Assembly (NCBI RefSeq): GCF_000797495.1
Contig: NZ_JTGN01000003.1
Span: forward strand, 1-64,000
From: Robinsoniella peoriensis
GTDB lineage: Bacteria > Bacillota > Clostridia > Lachnospirales > Lachnospiraceae
DNA length: 64,000 nucleotides
Direction of reading: 5' to 3'
Of this stretch, positions 35,959 to 44,650 are shown one piece after another. Within the stretch, counting starts at the first letter, position 1, and each line of letters starts with the position of its first letter. Position numbers and translations under genes: made by a program. The notes below the pieces were generated by a model. The model was not told where the DNA came from, searched no databases, and saw only the letters and a program-made list of their open reading frames with translations.

Positions 35959-36966
35959 ATGAGACATAAAAAAAATCACAGAAAATTCTTCACCTTCTTA
36001 TCCGCAAGCGCCCTATTTCTACTTGTTCCAGGCTGTTCCGATCCTGGAACAGCGGGTGTCACCAAATCCGTAATACAGGAAATCACACCTGCAAGCCCAA
36101 ATGGTATTAACGTGGGGTGGTCTGTCTATACACTGGAAAATGATTTTTTCAAACGTATGGATAAAAGTTTAAAAGAAGATGCCGGTAATCTCGGCATCAC
36201 ACTGCTTACCCATAACCAGAACAACGATCCGGACGAAATGCTGCGGGGCTGTAAGAGTCTGATCGCACAAGACATCGATGCTTTGGTAGTGTCTCCCTGT
36301 TATCCGGGGTATATGGAAGAAATTGTAGACCTGGCACACGAGAAAGACATACCGATTGTCATTGTAGATATTGGGGATGGCGGTTCAGACAAAGATGCCC
36401 TTATTGTATCTGACTGTACTGCCGGAGGGGAAGCCGTGGCAGAGTATGCCTTAAGTTTATTAAAAGATGCCCCATCCCATAAAAAAGAAATGGCTGTGTT
36501 GAAATGTGAATCCTCTGCCGTTTATGCCAATCGCCGCGGGGATGCCTTTATTTCAAAGGTGACGGATGCCGGATATGAGATCTCGGCAGTAGAGTACGCG
36601 AATTCCGATGAAAATATTGCATATACAAAAACAAAGAAAATGATTTTATATCATCCGGATATTACCGTTCTTTTTGCCGAAAATGACCCAATGGCGCTGG
36701 GTGCTTCCCGCGCTCTAAAGGAAGCCGGTAAAGAGGATGTACTTGTTTTTGGCTTTGACGGAAGCCAGCAGGCGGTTAATGCCATTGTAGAAGGCGAGAT
36801 GTCCGGAACCATGCTGCAGGATTCAGAAAAAATGGGCAGACTTGGTTTAGAAACAGCGCTTCAATTGTTAAATAAAGAAATACCGGCATATGATGAACCG
36901 GACAATAAGGTAATTTATACAGGTGGTTATCTGATTGGTAAAGATGGAGAAATGGTAAATAAATAA
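35959..36966 (+). CDS. Orphan sugar-binding lipoprotein (type I periplasmic binding fold)
   Basis: This 335-residue receptor resembles RbsB-type sugar-binding proteins. The start at 35959 (MRHKKNHRKFF) has AAGGAG upstream; the longer frame has none. The signal peptide ends in LVPGCSD with a lipidated Cys. The fold is recognisable from INVGWSVYTLENDFFKRMDK, LIAQDIDALVVSPCYPG and VLVFGFDGSQQAVNAIVEG. No permease or ATPase gene is near, so it either feeds a remote transporter or acts as a sensor partner. The ligand is unknown. Confidence 0.85.
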   Translation: MRHKKNHRKFFTFLSASALFLLVPGCSDPGTAGVTKSVIQEITPASPNGINVGWSVYTLENDFFKRMDKSLKEDAGNLGITLLTHNQNNDPDEMLRGCKSLIAQDIDALVVSPCYPGYMEEIVDLAHEKDIPIVIVDIGDGGSDKDALIVSDCTAGGEAVAEYALSLLKDAPSHKKEMAVLKCESSAVYANRRGDAFISKVTDAGYEISAVEYANSDENIAYTKTKKMILYHPDITVLFAENDPMALGASRALKEAGKEDVLVFGFDGSQQAVNAIVEGEMSGTMLQDSEKMGRLGLETALQLLNKEIPAYDEPDNKVIYTGGYLIGKDGEMVNK

Positions 36967-36974
36967 TAAAAATA

Positions 36975-37031
36975 AAGCTGCATAACAGAAACCATCCGGT
37001 TCATTACCAGACGGTTTCTGTTATGTAGCTT
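36975..37031. terminator. Bidirectional terminator
   Basis: A long stem (AAGCTGCATAACAGAAACC with its near-complement GGTTTCTGTTATGTAGCTT) lies between convergent genes. The minus strand continues with a T-rich tail. Confidence 0.75.
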
Positions 37032-37102
37032 CAGCCAATTTTAAACGAATGATAAATCCTATCATTTAGAGATTTAATTAGGGATTTACGCTAAACCCTA
37101 AC

Positions 37103-37993
37103 CTACAATCGGATCTCCATCATCCTTTGACGGATAATGTCTGAGATATTTTCATCTGCACCATGTCCATTCAGACGAATTGAAGGTTTTGTTTTCCCAT
37201 GAAAATCACTTCCACAAGTAATCAGTAATCCGTTTTCTTGTGCTATCTCATTAAAATAAGTTATTTCCATTCTGCAGTGGTAAGAAGAATATGCTTCTAT
37301 GCCGTCAATATCAGTCTTCATAATCTGCTGCAGGAAAGCGTAGTCACCCTGCAGATTCTGTCCGGGGTGCGCCAGAACTGCGATTCCGCCTGCTTCATGA
37401 ATCAGAGCAATGCCCTCTTCCATCGAAATATATTCTATGGGCACATATGCCGGTTTACCCTGGGAAAAATAATCCCAGTAAAAATTTACATATGGGTTAT
37501 CACAGCGCCTTCCTCCTGGCAGGTATGATGAAAGTACTTTATAATTCTTCGCATCTTCTTTTGTAAGTAAAATTTCTGCAATCAGTTCACCGGTTACAAC
37601 TCCATCACCAGAAGCTTGCAATACTTCCTCTGTATGAAGAGGAATACCAGTTTCATTTCTAATGAGCGCAATTTTCTGCTCAGCAGCATTTTGCTCCTGC
37701 TTCAAAATACCCTTCTCAATTTCTGAAAATACAGGTTTGGTATAATCAAAATGATAACCCAGCAGATGAAAATTCCGTCCCTTATAAGCACAGTCTAACT
37801 CCACACCTGATATCACATGAATTCCCATTTGTCCAGCAAGTGCCAAAGCCTCCGGTATGCCTCTCACGGTATTGTGATCGGTAATTGACATATACTTGAT
37901 TTGGGATTGTTTACACAAATCCATAATTTCAGGAATAGAAAACTCTCCATCATCACTGCAGCTGGAATGGATATGCAAATCTATTTTTGCCAT
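37103..37993 (-). CDS. PHP-domain phosphoesterase
   Basis: This metal-dependent phosphatase of the PHP family (TrpH/YciV-like) acts on 3',5'-nucleoside bisphosphates or RNA 5' ends in characterised relatives. The 296-residue protein opens with IDLHIHSSCSDDGEFS, continues with SITDHNTVRG near 37, GVELDCAY near 60, AVLAHPGQN near 205 and CGSDFHGKTKP near 268, which together supply the metal ligands. It starts 1 bp after the MFS transporter gene ends, so the two are co-translated. The substrate in this operon is unknown. Confidence 0.85.
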   Translation of the reverse strand: MAKIDLHIHSSCSDDGEFSIPEIMDLCKQSQIKYMSITDHNTVRGIPEALALAGQMGIHVISGVELDCAYKGRNFHLLGYHFDYTKPVFSEIEKGILKQEQNAAEQKIALIRNETGIPLHTEEVLQASGDGVVTGELIAEILLTKEDAKNYKVLSSYLPGGRRCDNPYVNFYWDYFSQGKPAYVPIEYISMEEGIALIHEAGGIAVLAHPGQNLQGDYAFLQQIMKTDIDGIEAYSSYHCRMEITYFNEIAQENGLLITCGSDFHGKTKPSIRLNGHGADENISDIIRQRMMEIRL

Positions 37994-37994
37994 G

Positions 37995-39287
37995 TCAGCA
38001 CCCTCCTTCTAAAGTTAATTTACTACCTCTGCTCTTAAAACCCAGCACCAGAATCTGCAATATTATAATTGCCACAGTGGATACTACATATAAAAGCCGG
38101 ATATTTCCAAATTGTATTGCACCTTTAACCCAACTGCTGGATTCCAAAAGATGTTTCACGGCTCCTCCGATGACAGGTCCCAGGATAAACGCCAGCCCAA
38201 CTGCAGCACTAAAGAAATTGTCAAACAGAATCCGCCCGTCTCTTGGCATCAGTTCGTAGCGGCGATTGAATACCGAGACCATAAAACCGGCATTGGCAAC
38301 TGACGCAAATAAAAACGCTGCTGGAATAAAAATGTATAAATTGTGTGAATTTGACAACGCAAGAAAAAGTGTCTCACCTATAAAAAACCATATGGAAGCC
38401 GTGAGTGCAAACTGATGCCCTCTTTTATCACTGATCTTCCCCCAAATCCCCAGCAAAAAGATCTGTGGTAAAGAAATCAGCATCTGTATGGCGGTTGTCG
38501 CAATATAGGAAAGTTTTAGATAACGCATCATATATACAACTGTAAAACTGTCAGCTATGGAAAGCATGAGATAAAACAAAAATATATACACAACAAAAAA
38601 CAGAAACCGCCGGCTTTTCATTGGTACCCTTATCATATCCGGGAAGCTGCTCTTCTTACCCATAGGTTTATGCTGTTCAACATCAGGAATGCGAAACAAA
38701 ACAGCAATTTCTATAACAGCCATGAATAGAGCTGCGGAAAACAAAATAAAAAATCCAATATATCTGCCCGATACCGCATCCATTAGTCGTCCGCCTGCCA
38801 GCGACAAAATAACAGTTACCACTAATACCAAGGTCTGACGTCCTGCAATATACCGCCCGCTCTTCTTTTCATCCACAAAAGTTACCATCCAGTTATTTAA
38901 TACAACGGTTGTTTGGGCCTGTAAAGTAAACGCAATAACCATCATCGGTATAAAGACTACAATCTGCAGGCCTGCCGGAATTAATAGCGGAATCAAAACT
39001 ATAAGCAGCGTTGCAAGTTTTGAAAATACCGTTAATCCGATCGTTATCTTCTTGAAACTGCGAAACCGCTCAATCAGGGAAGAGAAAAGGAGGATTGATA
39101 TTCCGCAGATATTGCTAATCATACTGATATAGCTTACCAGTAAGTCGCTTGCTCCCATATACATAGCCAGACCACTCAAAAAAACTCCGCTGGTCAGGAA
39201 TGTAAAAGATGTTCCGAAAACCACTTGTGTATTAAATGATCTTCGACCTGTTGGAATAGCCGGGTCGCATTCTATCATATAGTTCAT
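37995..39287 (-). CDS. Major facilitator superfamily transporter
   Basis: This 430-residue membrane transporter has about 12 predicted helices. GKKSSFPDMIRVPMKSRR is the central cytosolic loop, and WGKISDKRGHQ near 280 is the repeated loop motif of the superfamily. AAGGGGG precedes the ATG. It is tightly packed between a ROK regulator (1 bp gap) and a PHP phosphatase (1 bp gap). The substrate is not evident; the ROK neighbour suggests a sugar or sugar phosphate. Confidence 0.82.
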   Translation of the reverse strand: MNYMIECDPAIPTGRRSFNTQVVFGTSFTFLTSGVFLSGLAMYMGASDLLVSYISMISNICGISILLFSSLIERFRSFKKITIGLTVFSKLATLLIVLIPLLIPAGLQIVVFIPMMVIAFTLQAQTTVVLNNWMVTFVDEKKSGRYIAGRQTLVLVVTVILSLAGGRLMDAVSGRYIGFFILFSAALFMAVIEIAVLFRIPDVEQHKPMGKKSSFPDMIRVPMKSRRFLFFVVYIFLFYLMLSIADSFTVVYMMRYLKLSYIATTAIQMLISLPQIFLLGIWGKISDKRGHQFALTASIWFFIGETLFLALSNSHNLYIFIPAAFLFASVANAGFMVSVFNRRYELMPRDGRILFDNFFSAAVGLAFILGPVIGGAVKHLLESSSWVKGAIQFGNIRLLYVVSTVAIIILQILVLGFKSRGSKLTLEGGC

Positions 39288-39288
39288 T

Positions 39289-40323
39289 TTACCCCCTTAC
39301 AAGCATAACATCCGCAAAAATCTGTTCAGCAGTTAAATAAGCCATTCCTTCAAAATAATCATGCCATATATCTTCTGCATAAAGTATTTCAGCAGACATT
39401 TTATCCGGCAGTGTGCTGTCAAAATAGTTATTAATCATAGACAGACAGTCTTTGCGGAAATCATTCCCCCCCAAAGCAATATACTGCGGATTCAATATAC
39501 AGCAAATTCCTGCAATTAATTTTGCAATAATACGTGCATAATGATCATCTTCCAAAGGTGATGACAACAGATCATCAAGCGTTCTGGTTTCATCCACGGG
39601 AAATAATCCCAACTCTCCTACGAAGTTATTCCAGCCCCGCAAAACCCTTCCTTCCGAAAGAAATCCCGCACTTAGGCAGTCATTATCAAAATGTACATAT
39701 GCCATGTTTATATTTTCACAGCTCTCTTCCGGATATTCTTTTAAATAGCAGCGCCCAAATCCCAGAGTAATAGCGTTCAAGTCATTTTCTAAAATGACCG
39801 GTATTCCATATCGTTCGTGGATTGCCTCACCTATTGGATGATCCTCCAGTTGTCCTTCCGGATTCTTTCTCTGGTATTCCATACCATTGACAATTCCAGG
39901 AACACCGATACCAATAGACTTAATTTCTATCTTCGTTACAAGTTCATCCAGGAAATCGCATATGGATGCTGCCACATTTTCATTTGCCGCAAATACTCCG
40001 CTCTCTTGAATCTCACCACAGATATTAACGGTTAGATAACGGATGCTGTCACCATCCAGACACAGTCCTACTCCAAAAAATCTGTTCTTATTCAGCTCAT
40101 AGCGAACTGCTTTTCTTCCGCCTATGGATTCATCGTAACCGGCATCAACAATTTCATTATTCATCAGCATTTCTGTCAGAAGTGTGCGTACGGTAGTCAC
40201 ACTGATTTTTGTTGCTGCCACGATCTCCGCCCTCGTCGCCGAGCCTTTTTCCTTAATCGCCTTGCGTACAACCGAAAGATTGACTTGTTTCAATGCATGA
40301 GGCTTCCCTAATATATCTTTCAT
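39289..40323 (-). CDS. ROK-family transcription regulator (NagC/XylR type)
   Basis: An N-terminal winged helix (HALKQVNLSVVRKAIKEKGS; then TRAEIVAATKISVTTVRTLL at ~32-51) is joined to a sugar-kinase-like ROK domain (GIGVPGIVNG near 145, VILENDLNAITLGFGRCY). The zinc-binding cluster of many ROK proteins (C-x-C-G-x-x-G-C-x-E) is not visible. AGGAG lies upstream of the ATG. As first gene of the ROK-MFS-PHP operon it probably controls its own expression. Confidence 0.85.
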   Translation of the reverse strand: MKDILGKPHALKQVNLSVVRKAIKEKGSATRAEIVAATKISVTTVRTLLTEMLMNNEIVDAGYDESIGGRKAVRYELNKNRFFGVGLCLDGDSIRYLTVNICGEIQESGVFAANENVAASICDFLDELVTKIEIKSIGIGVPGIVNGMEYQRKNPEGQLEDHPIGEAIHERYGIPVILENDLNAITLGFGRCYLKEYPEESCENINMAYVHFDNDCLSAGFLSEGRVLRGWNNFVGELGLFPVDETRTLDDLLSSPLEDDHYARIIAKLIAGICCILNPQYIALGGNDFRKDCLSMINNYFDSTLPDKMSAEILYAEDIWHDYFEGMAYLTAEQIFADVMLVRG

Positions 40324-40515
40324 GTTAGCTGTTACTCCTGTCTGTATTCTTTTGTAATATACTTATATAAGTTTCTAACAAAAGTATATACCTGGTTATT
40401 AATTATGTCAAGTCTTTGTGTATTGATTTTTAGATTGAACTTTACATACTCGGTTAGAGTTGATTTTGAACTAATTAGCATTTATAATAAAACTAAAATC
40501 AGAAAGGATCGCACA

Positions 40516-40883
40516 ATGAAGAAACTTATTCATATCATATGCTGTGTAATACTGCTGTTCATAGTTGGCATTATTGGATTCTTTATTGGTAAAAATACAC
40601 ATGCACCAGTTGACGATACTACATTTTATGCCACTATTGAGGAAATCAGGGATAACTATTTAATGGTTAGTGGTTTGAAAATTAACGACATAAACAGCCG
40701 GGGAGAATTCTTTTTTACTATAGATGATAAAACGCATTTAGAATGGAGACATACAGAAATTACGATAACAGATTAAAAATCGGTAATACGGTATCCATTA
40801 CATACACCGGCTCTGTTCTGGAGACATCTCCCGCTTGCATTGAAGATGTGGTCAAGGTGTAGCTTTTAGATGATGAAATATAA
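40516..40883 (+). pseudogene. Broken gene for a small membrane-anchored protein
   Basis: The start at 40516 (MKKLIHIICC) follows GAAAGGA. A membrane anchor of ~20 residues is followed by FYATIEEIRDNYLMVSGL. The frame stops at 40776. The next frame continues naturally as KIGNTVSITYTGSVLET and then PACIEDVVKV, so one base appears missing near GATTAAAAATC. A TAG at 40860-40862 then interrupts KV-LLDDEI, whose own stop is at 40881. The family is unrecognised; the strand pattern suggests a small beta-barrel domain. Confidence 0.6.
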
Positions 40884-41058
40884 TGATACGGAGAACTTAC
40901 TTTGCATAGAGGATTGGCTAAATGATCTGGTGGTATCGGACATGAAGACTGCGCAGATCATAGGGAACAGTGTTAAAACTCTTATATTCCATACAGATGT
41001 TGACACTAAGATGACAAGTCAGGATTTAGAAAACTATTCTAAGCATGTGGCAATGTAA
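40870..41058 (+). CDS. Short open frame, doubtful
   Basis: Sixty-two codons (MMKYNDTENLLC, ending KHVAM) overlap the end of the broken gene and lack a clear ribosome site. I do not recognise it. It may be a fragment of a decayed gene in this degraded strip. Confidence 0.2.
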   Translation: MMKYNDTENLLCIEDWLNDLVVSDMKTAQIIGNSVKTLIFHTDVDTKMTSQDLENYSKHVAM

Positions 41059-41164
41059 TACAGTGGAATACAAAAAAGGAATAACTTTAGAATAAAACTT
41101 TAGAAAAAAGATGCAGGCTTGAGACTAGACCTCTCAAATCCGGATAAATACTATTAAAATCAAA

Positions 41165-41184
41165 AGCGCGAGACGGGGCTCGAA
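41165..41184. repeat. att-like copy A of the tRNA-Gly 3' end
   Basis: AGCGCGAGACGGGGCTCGAA matches the last 20 bases of tRNA-Gly (43366-43438) with one mismatch, in the same orientation. It is followed by a stretch (AAAAACACTGATAGAAAGG) similar to that after copy B. It is probably the far attachment scar of an integrated element. Confidence 0.65.
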
Positions 41185-41334
41185 TAATACAGTAGTTAAA
41201 AAACACTGATAGAAAGGGGTGTTTTACCACATCTATTTTTTACGGACTCAATGAAAAAAGTGGGATTATAATTGAGAATTTCAAGAACACCGTTTCTCAA
41301 ACTGATCCTGAGACCCTTTGTGGCATATCAAACC

Positions 41335-41976
41335 CTAATTTTGCAATATAGAATGTATCATGTCCTCCATAGATTCATATTTTATCTTAAAATCAAATTG
41401 AACGTATATCATATCGTTATTCACTTTGAAAAATAGTTCGTTCATACGATCTCCTTGCTGAACAACATTACCTTTCTCATCAACCGTATAATAAACAGAC
41501 AATCTACCTTGGTTTTTGTTTAAACCTTCATAAAAAATGATATCTTTTTGCACGCCTTTTTCAATCAACTCTTCCCCAATTTCATTTACATAAATCGGAT
41601 TATGAAACTCATCAAAAATCAAATTCATGTTCCTTGTCTTTAAATCCAATATTTGCTTTTCATACAATTTATCATTATCTTTTAATTTAGAGATTACCAG
41701 TGTATTATATTCATTTTTATACACTTTTTGAAATCCAGCCCCCATTTCTATCTTGACCATTTCTACATATTCTACATTTAATATATTTATTTTATTTAAT
41801 AAATCGTTTTCTATCTTTTTGGGTTTACTATGTACACTTTCATTTAAAATCAAATCAATTCTTTCAAAATTGGTCTGATATTCCTGATAATCTATTTTTT
41901 GTGTAAACAAACACAATATTACCGATATTACTATAATTACTATAACTGAAAGAATATGTTTATAATTAATTTTCAT
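41335..41976 (-). CDS. Membrane-anchored protein of unknown function
   Basis: About 213 residues: a short basic N-terminus, one membrane helix (ILSVIVIIVISVILCLF), then a ~180-residue extracytoplasmic domain rich in Lys, Asn and Asp with no Cys pair or catalytic motif I recognise. I prefer the ATG at 41976; the longer frame begins with TTG at 41994, and neither has a strong ribosome site. The gene is AT-rich compared with flanking genes and lies between two att-like scars, so it is probably cargo of a decayed element. Confidence 0.5.
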   Translation of the reverse strand: MKINYKHILSVIVIIVISVILCLFTQKIDYQEYQTNFERIDLILNESVHSKPKKIENDLLNKINILNVEYVEMVKIEMGAGFQKVYKNEYNTLVISKLKDNDKLYEKQILDLKTRNMNLIFDEFHNPIYVNEIGEELIEKGVQKDIIFYEGLNKNQGRLSVYYTVDEKGNVVQQGDRMNELFFKVNNDMIYVQFDFKIKYESMEDMIHSILQN

Positions 41977-42084
41977 TTTATTCTTTTTCCCCAATTTTTT
42001 TGAAGTTAATATTGAAATTCCTCCTGAATGATCTCAGAAGGAATTTTTTTAAACTTATTATATACATCCATTTCTAAATTTTAT

Positions 42085-42400
42085 CTTACAGTACTATCCA
42101 CAGAATATGATGCATAACGAGTAGGTTTCACATATATACCTGTTTTTTTGTTGTACTTGTAGACAATAATTTCGCATCAAAATACTGATAACCTTTTGGT
42201 TTGAGTATATGAACCTTTTACAGCGTAAAATTTCATATTGAATTTTCTTGAATTATAACGACTAGATTCAGGTGGACATGATTGTTTTAGTAGTAGACAC
42301 TTTACCATAAGAATACCACAATCCCGCATTTCTTGCCACGGGCCCAGATGGCGTTTCTGCATGTTATCTTCTAGTATGACTGTAATCAGCTCCTCATATC
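42085..42400 (-). pseudogene. Decayed small-protein gene
   Basis: On the minus strand, pieces of one protein can be read in different frames: ARNAGLWYSYGKVSTTKTIMS, then NSRKFNMKFYAVKGSYTQTK, then STSTTKKTGIYVKPTRYASY ending near SVDSTVR. The pieces are collinear and Ser/Thr/Tyr-rich like a small secreted protein. At least two frameshifts separate them. The family is not identified. Confidence 0.45.
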
Positions 42401-42862
42401 CTATTGTACCACCTACTTTCCTTTTAATTTATATTGACTTAACCTTGTGTTATAATATCATATTTATATCATATAAGTATGTTACTCGCAATATTCTTTG
42501 CTTAACTGGTTGTTATTCTTGACTAATTGGTAATTTTTATTAAATTTTTCTACTCATTTCACCTGCATTTGTCCAAAAAATCAGAATCATATAGGTTTGT
42601 ACCTCTACCATTCTAGTCCTTAGCGCTCTTACCACAATTTATTTCTCCTAGAGTATTACAATGGCTTAAATTATTCTCAAATAAATGTATCAAAATATAT
42701 AGCCTATAAAAATTATACAGAATTCACCAAAGAAGCCTGTTATCCACTTTACCGTTAGGCACTTACAACGTAAGTAAGGGGGTTACTGGCTGGCGTATCG
42801 GATATAAATGTTTCTCAATCATATTTAAAAGGTCGATTCCCACGCATTTAGAGAATCACCCC
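42401..42862. other. AT-rich non-coding stretch
   Basis: Nothing convincing is coded here. A tandem ATATCATATTTATATCATATAAG-like AT run near 42455-42480 and a short inverted pair (CACTTACAACGTAAGT, near 42765) are the only structure seen. It lies inside the decayed strip between att-like scars. Confidence 0.4.
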
Positions 42863-43226
42863 TTGTTTACATCTTTTTATTTGCATCAAATTGAGTTATA
42901 CGTTACTGTCATAAGCGATACGGATGAAAACCGGGCACGCTGGCAGACATGGCAACCGTGGGAGCGGTTTATTGAGGGAATGGATAAGCTAAAGCTGACC
43001 ATGCGTCCAGCTCACAGAACTTTGGAGCAGAAAAACAGTGGATTGAGAACTATGTGGCTCCAACACTTAAAATGATACAAATGGCTGATGATAATTTAGA
43101 GGAAGAGGGGCTTCATGATGCAGAGCACACCAGCTATAATTTTCCGTACTCAAGCGGACTCAACCATCGAAAAAGCAAAAACCTCGCAAACCCGCATAAA
43201 CACTGCGAATTTCGGGGCATAGAAAA
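42863..43226 (+). pseudogene. Decayed element gene fragments
   Basis: One frame reads ELYVTVISDTDENRARWQTW then ERFIEGMDKLKL; a second continues QWIENYVAPTLKMIQMADDN then LEEEGLHDAEHTSY, so a frameshift near 43010 breaks one gene. Only a fragment remains. The protein is not recognised. It ends at the second att-like scar, which supports origin in an integrated element. Confidence 0.4.
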
Positions 43227-43246
43227 AGCGCGAGACGGGACTCGAA
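43227..43246. repeat. att-like copy B of the tRNA-Gly 3' end
   Basis: AGCGCGAGACGGGACTCGAA is identical to the last 20 bases of the tRNA-Gly gene 120 bp away and has the same orientation. The A-rich context (AAAA before it) is shared too, extending the match to ~23 bp. Confidence 0.75.
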
Positions 43247-43321
43247 TTCAGGAGTACCGCAAAAACATTGATAAAACGGGAGGTTAAAAGCACGTCATCG
43301 CCTATGGAATAAAGTGGAATA

Positions 43322-43357
43322 AAAGAAAAAAGCCCCGAAAACCTTAGTTTTCAGGGC
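43322..43357 (-). terminator. Terminator of tRNA-Gly
   Basis: GCCCCGAAAAC pairs with GTTTTCAGGGC (one mismatch) and is followed by T-rich sequence on the minus strand, directly after the tRNA 3' end. Confidence 0.8.
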
Positions 43358-43365
43358 AAAACAAA

Positions 43366-43438
43366 AGCGCGAGACGGGACTCGAACCCGCGGCCTCGACC
43401 TTGGCAAGGTCGCGCTCCACCAACTGAGCCACTCGCGC
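43366..43438 (-). tRNA. tRNA-Gly (anticodon GCC)
   Basis: The minus strand folds into a full cloverleaf: acceptor GCGCGAG with CTCGCGC, D-arm GGCTCAGTTGGTGGAGC, anticodon arm CGACC-TTGCCAA-GGTCG and the T-arm loop GTTCGAGTC. CCA is not encoded. Its 3' end is the apparent integration target for the elements whose scars lie at 43227 and 41165. Confidence 0.97.
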
Positions 43439-43780
43439 ATAACTTATTTCTTCTTTTTTTATCTCCTTGAGACAAGAATTATAATACTATATCTTCCTGG
43501 ATTTGTCAACAGTTATTTTGAAATTTTTTATATTTTTCAAATTGTATATTCTATTTTGTTAAAAAATAGAATGAAGAACGGTATTCAAAAGCTGAACAAA
43601 ACTTCCCTGTTATTCAAAAAACTAGAAAACCCAAGGACTTTCCAGGCAAATGATACCATCCTCCATTAGATATTTATTATTTACTGTTATCATTATAGCT
43701 TAATTTAAGATATTAATTTATAATTCAGTTTTCATTATTTTAATATTCACTATATTTAACACTTCCCCAGCATTTACAAA
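43439..43780. other. AT-rich intergenic region
   Basis: About 340 bp between the tRNA and the nitroreductase gene are very AT-rich. The tRNA promoter must lie at its left end. I see no gene or repeat. Confidence 0.4.
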
Positions 43781-44551
43781 TTACTGTTTCAACAGAATAC
43801 TCAGGACATATTGATTATTCGGAAGTGATTTATGAGTGATATTATTCAGGCGGATTAAGTCTAAATCCACCCAAATCTCTTCTGCTGCAATCATAACATT
43901 GGCGAACATGATTCCAAGATTTAATTCTGCAAATTTACCAAAGGTCCCATTCGCCATCACTGCTTTTTTACAGAAAACATGAATTCTGTTTTCATATACA
44001 ACGAATCTCCAGGGTTGGCTGTTATAGCTGGATGGTGCCAGCCTTGCAGTATCCAGAATCTCTTTCACCCAGGTTTTGGGTCTTTCTTTATATGCGCATA
44101 GTTCATCCATACTCAGACGCTTCGCTTCATAATCATGGCGAAACAGGGAACCCTTAGGGAATCCGACTGCCATCGCAGTGACAAATTCATACCCTTCTTC
44201 TTCCATCTTTTTATCTTTTCTTTTTGCCATGCCCAAAAAGCAGCATCCAATGCCCTTTGTATTTAAATACAATGATATATGCTCCATAATATAGCCTGCA
44301 TGCAGATCTCTTTTTTCTTTCTTCTCAGCGTACAGAGCGATATAATAAGGCGCGCTTACATTTACAAGTCCACCAACACGGCCTCTTTTTGTAACATTAT
44401 CAATAATTTCAACTTTCACACCAATTCCAGGAAATATCGGTTCTATTTCCTCTACAAATTCCAGGATCCCGCATAAGATTTTATCATCTATAGCTTCCTT
44501 TTTAAAATTCCGTATCGATTTTCTGACATAAATCGCTTCGTACAGATTCAT
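43781..44551 (-). CDS. Nitroreductase-family flavoprotein
   Basis: An FMN-dependent oxidoreductase of the nitroreductase superfamily, with physiological substrate unknown. I chose the start at 44551 (MNLYEAIYVRKSIRNFKKE), where the family begins, behind GGGTGAGAAG. The N-terminal RKSIRNF binds FMN phosphate, and DTARLAPSSYNSQPWRFVVY near 185 is the second FMN site. A central region (HISLYLNTKGIGCCFLGMAK) corresponds to the usual ...GIGSCW... segment. This looks like the longer, tandem-type member (256 residues). Confidence 0.85.
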   Translation of the reverse strand: MNLYEAIYVRKSIRNFKKEAIDDKILCGILEFVEEIEPIFPGIGVKVEIIDNVTKRGRVGGLVNVSAPYYIALYAEKKEKRDLHAGYIMEHISLYLNTKGIGCCFLGMAKRKDKKMEEEGYEFVTAMAVGFPKGSLFRHDYEAKRLSMDELCAYKERPKTWVKEILDTARLAPSSYNSQPWRFVVYENRIHVFCKKAVMANGTFGKFAELNLGIMFANVMIAAEEIWVDLDLIRLNNITHKSLPNNQYVLSILLKQ

Positions 44552-44650
44552 TCTTCTCACCCATTTAAACATTTTGTAACAATATTGTAACATGTTTTTA
44601 TCAGAATATCTACTGCAAATTTGATGGAAAATTGTTTTTTTTTCAAAGCA

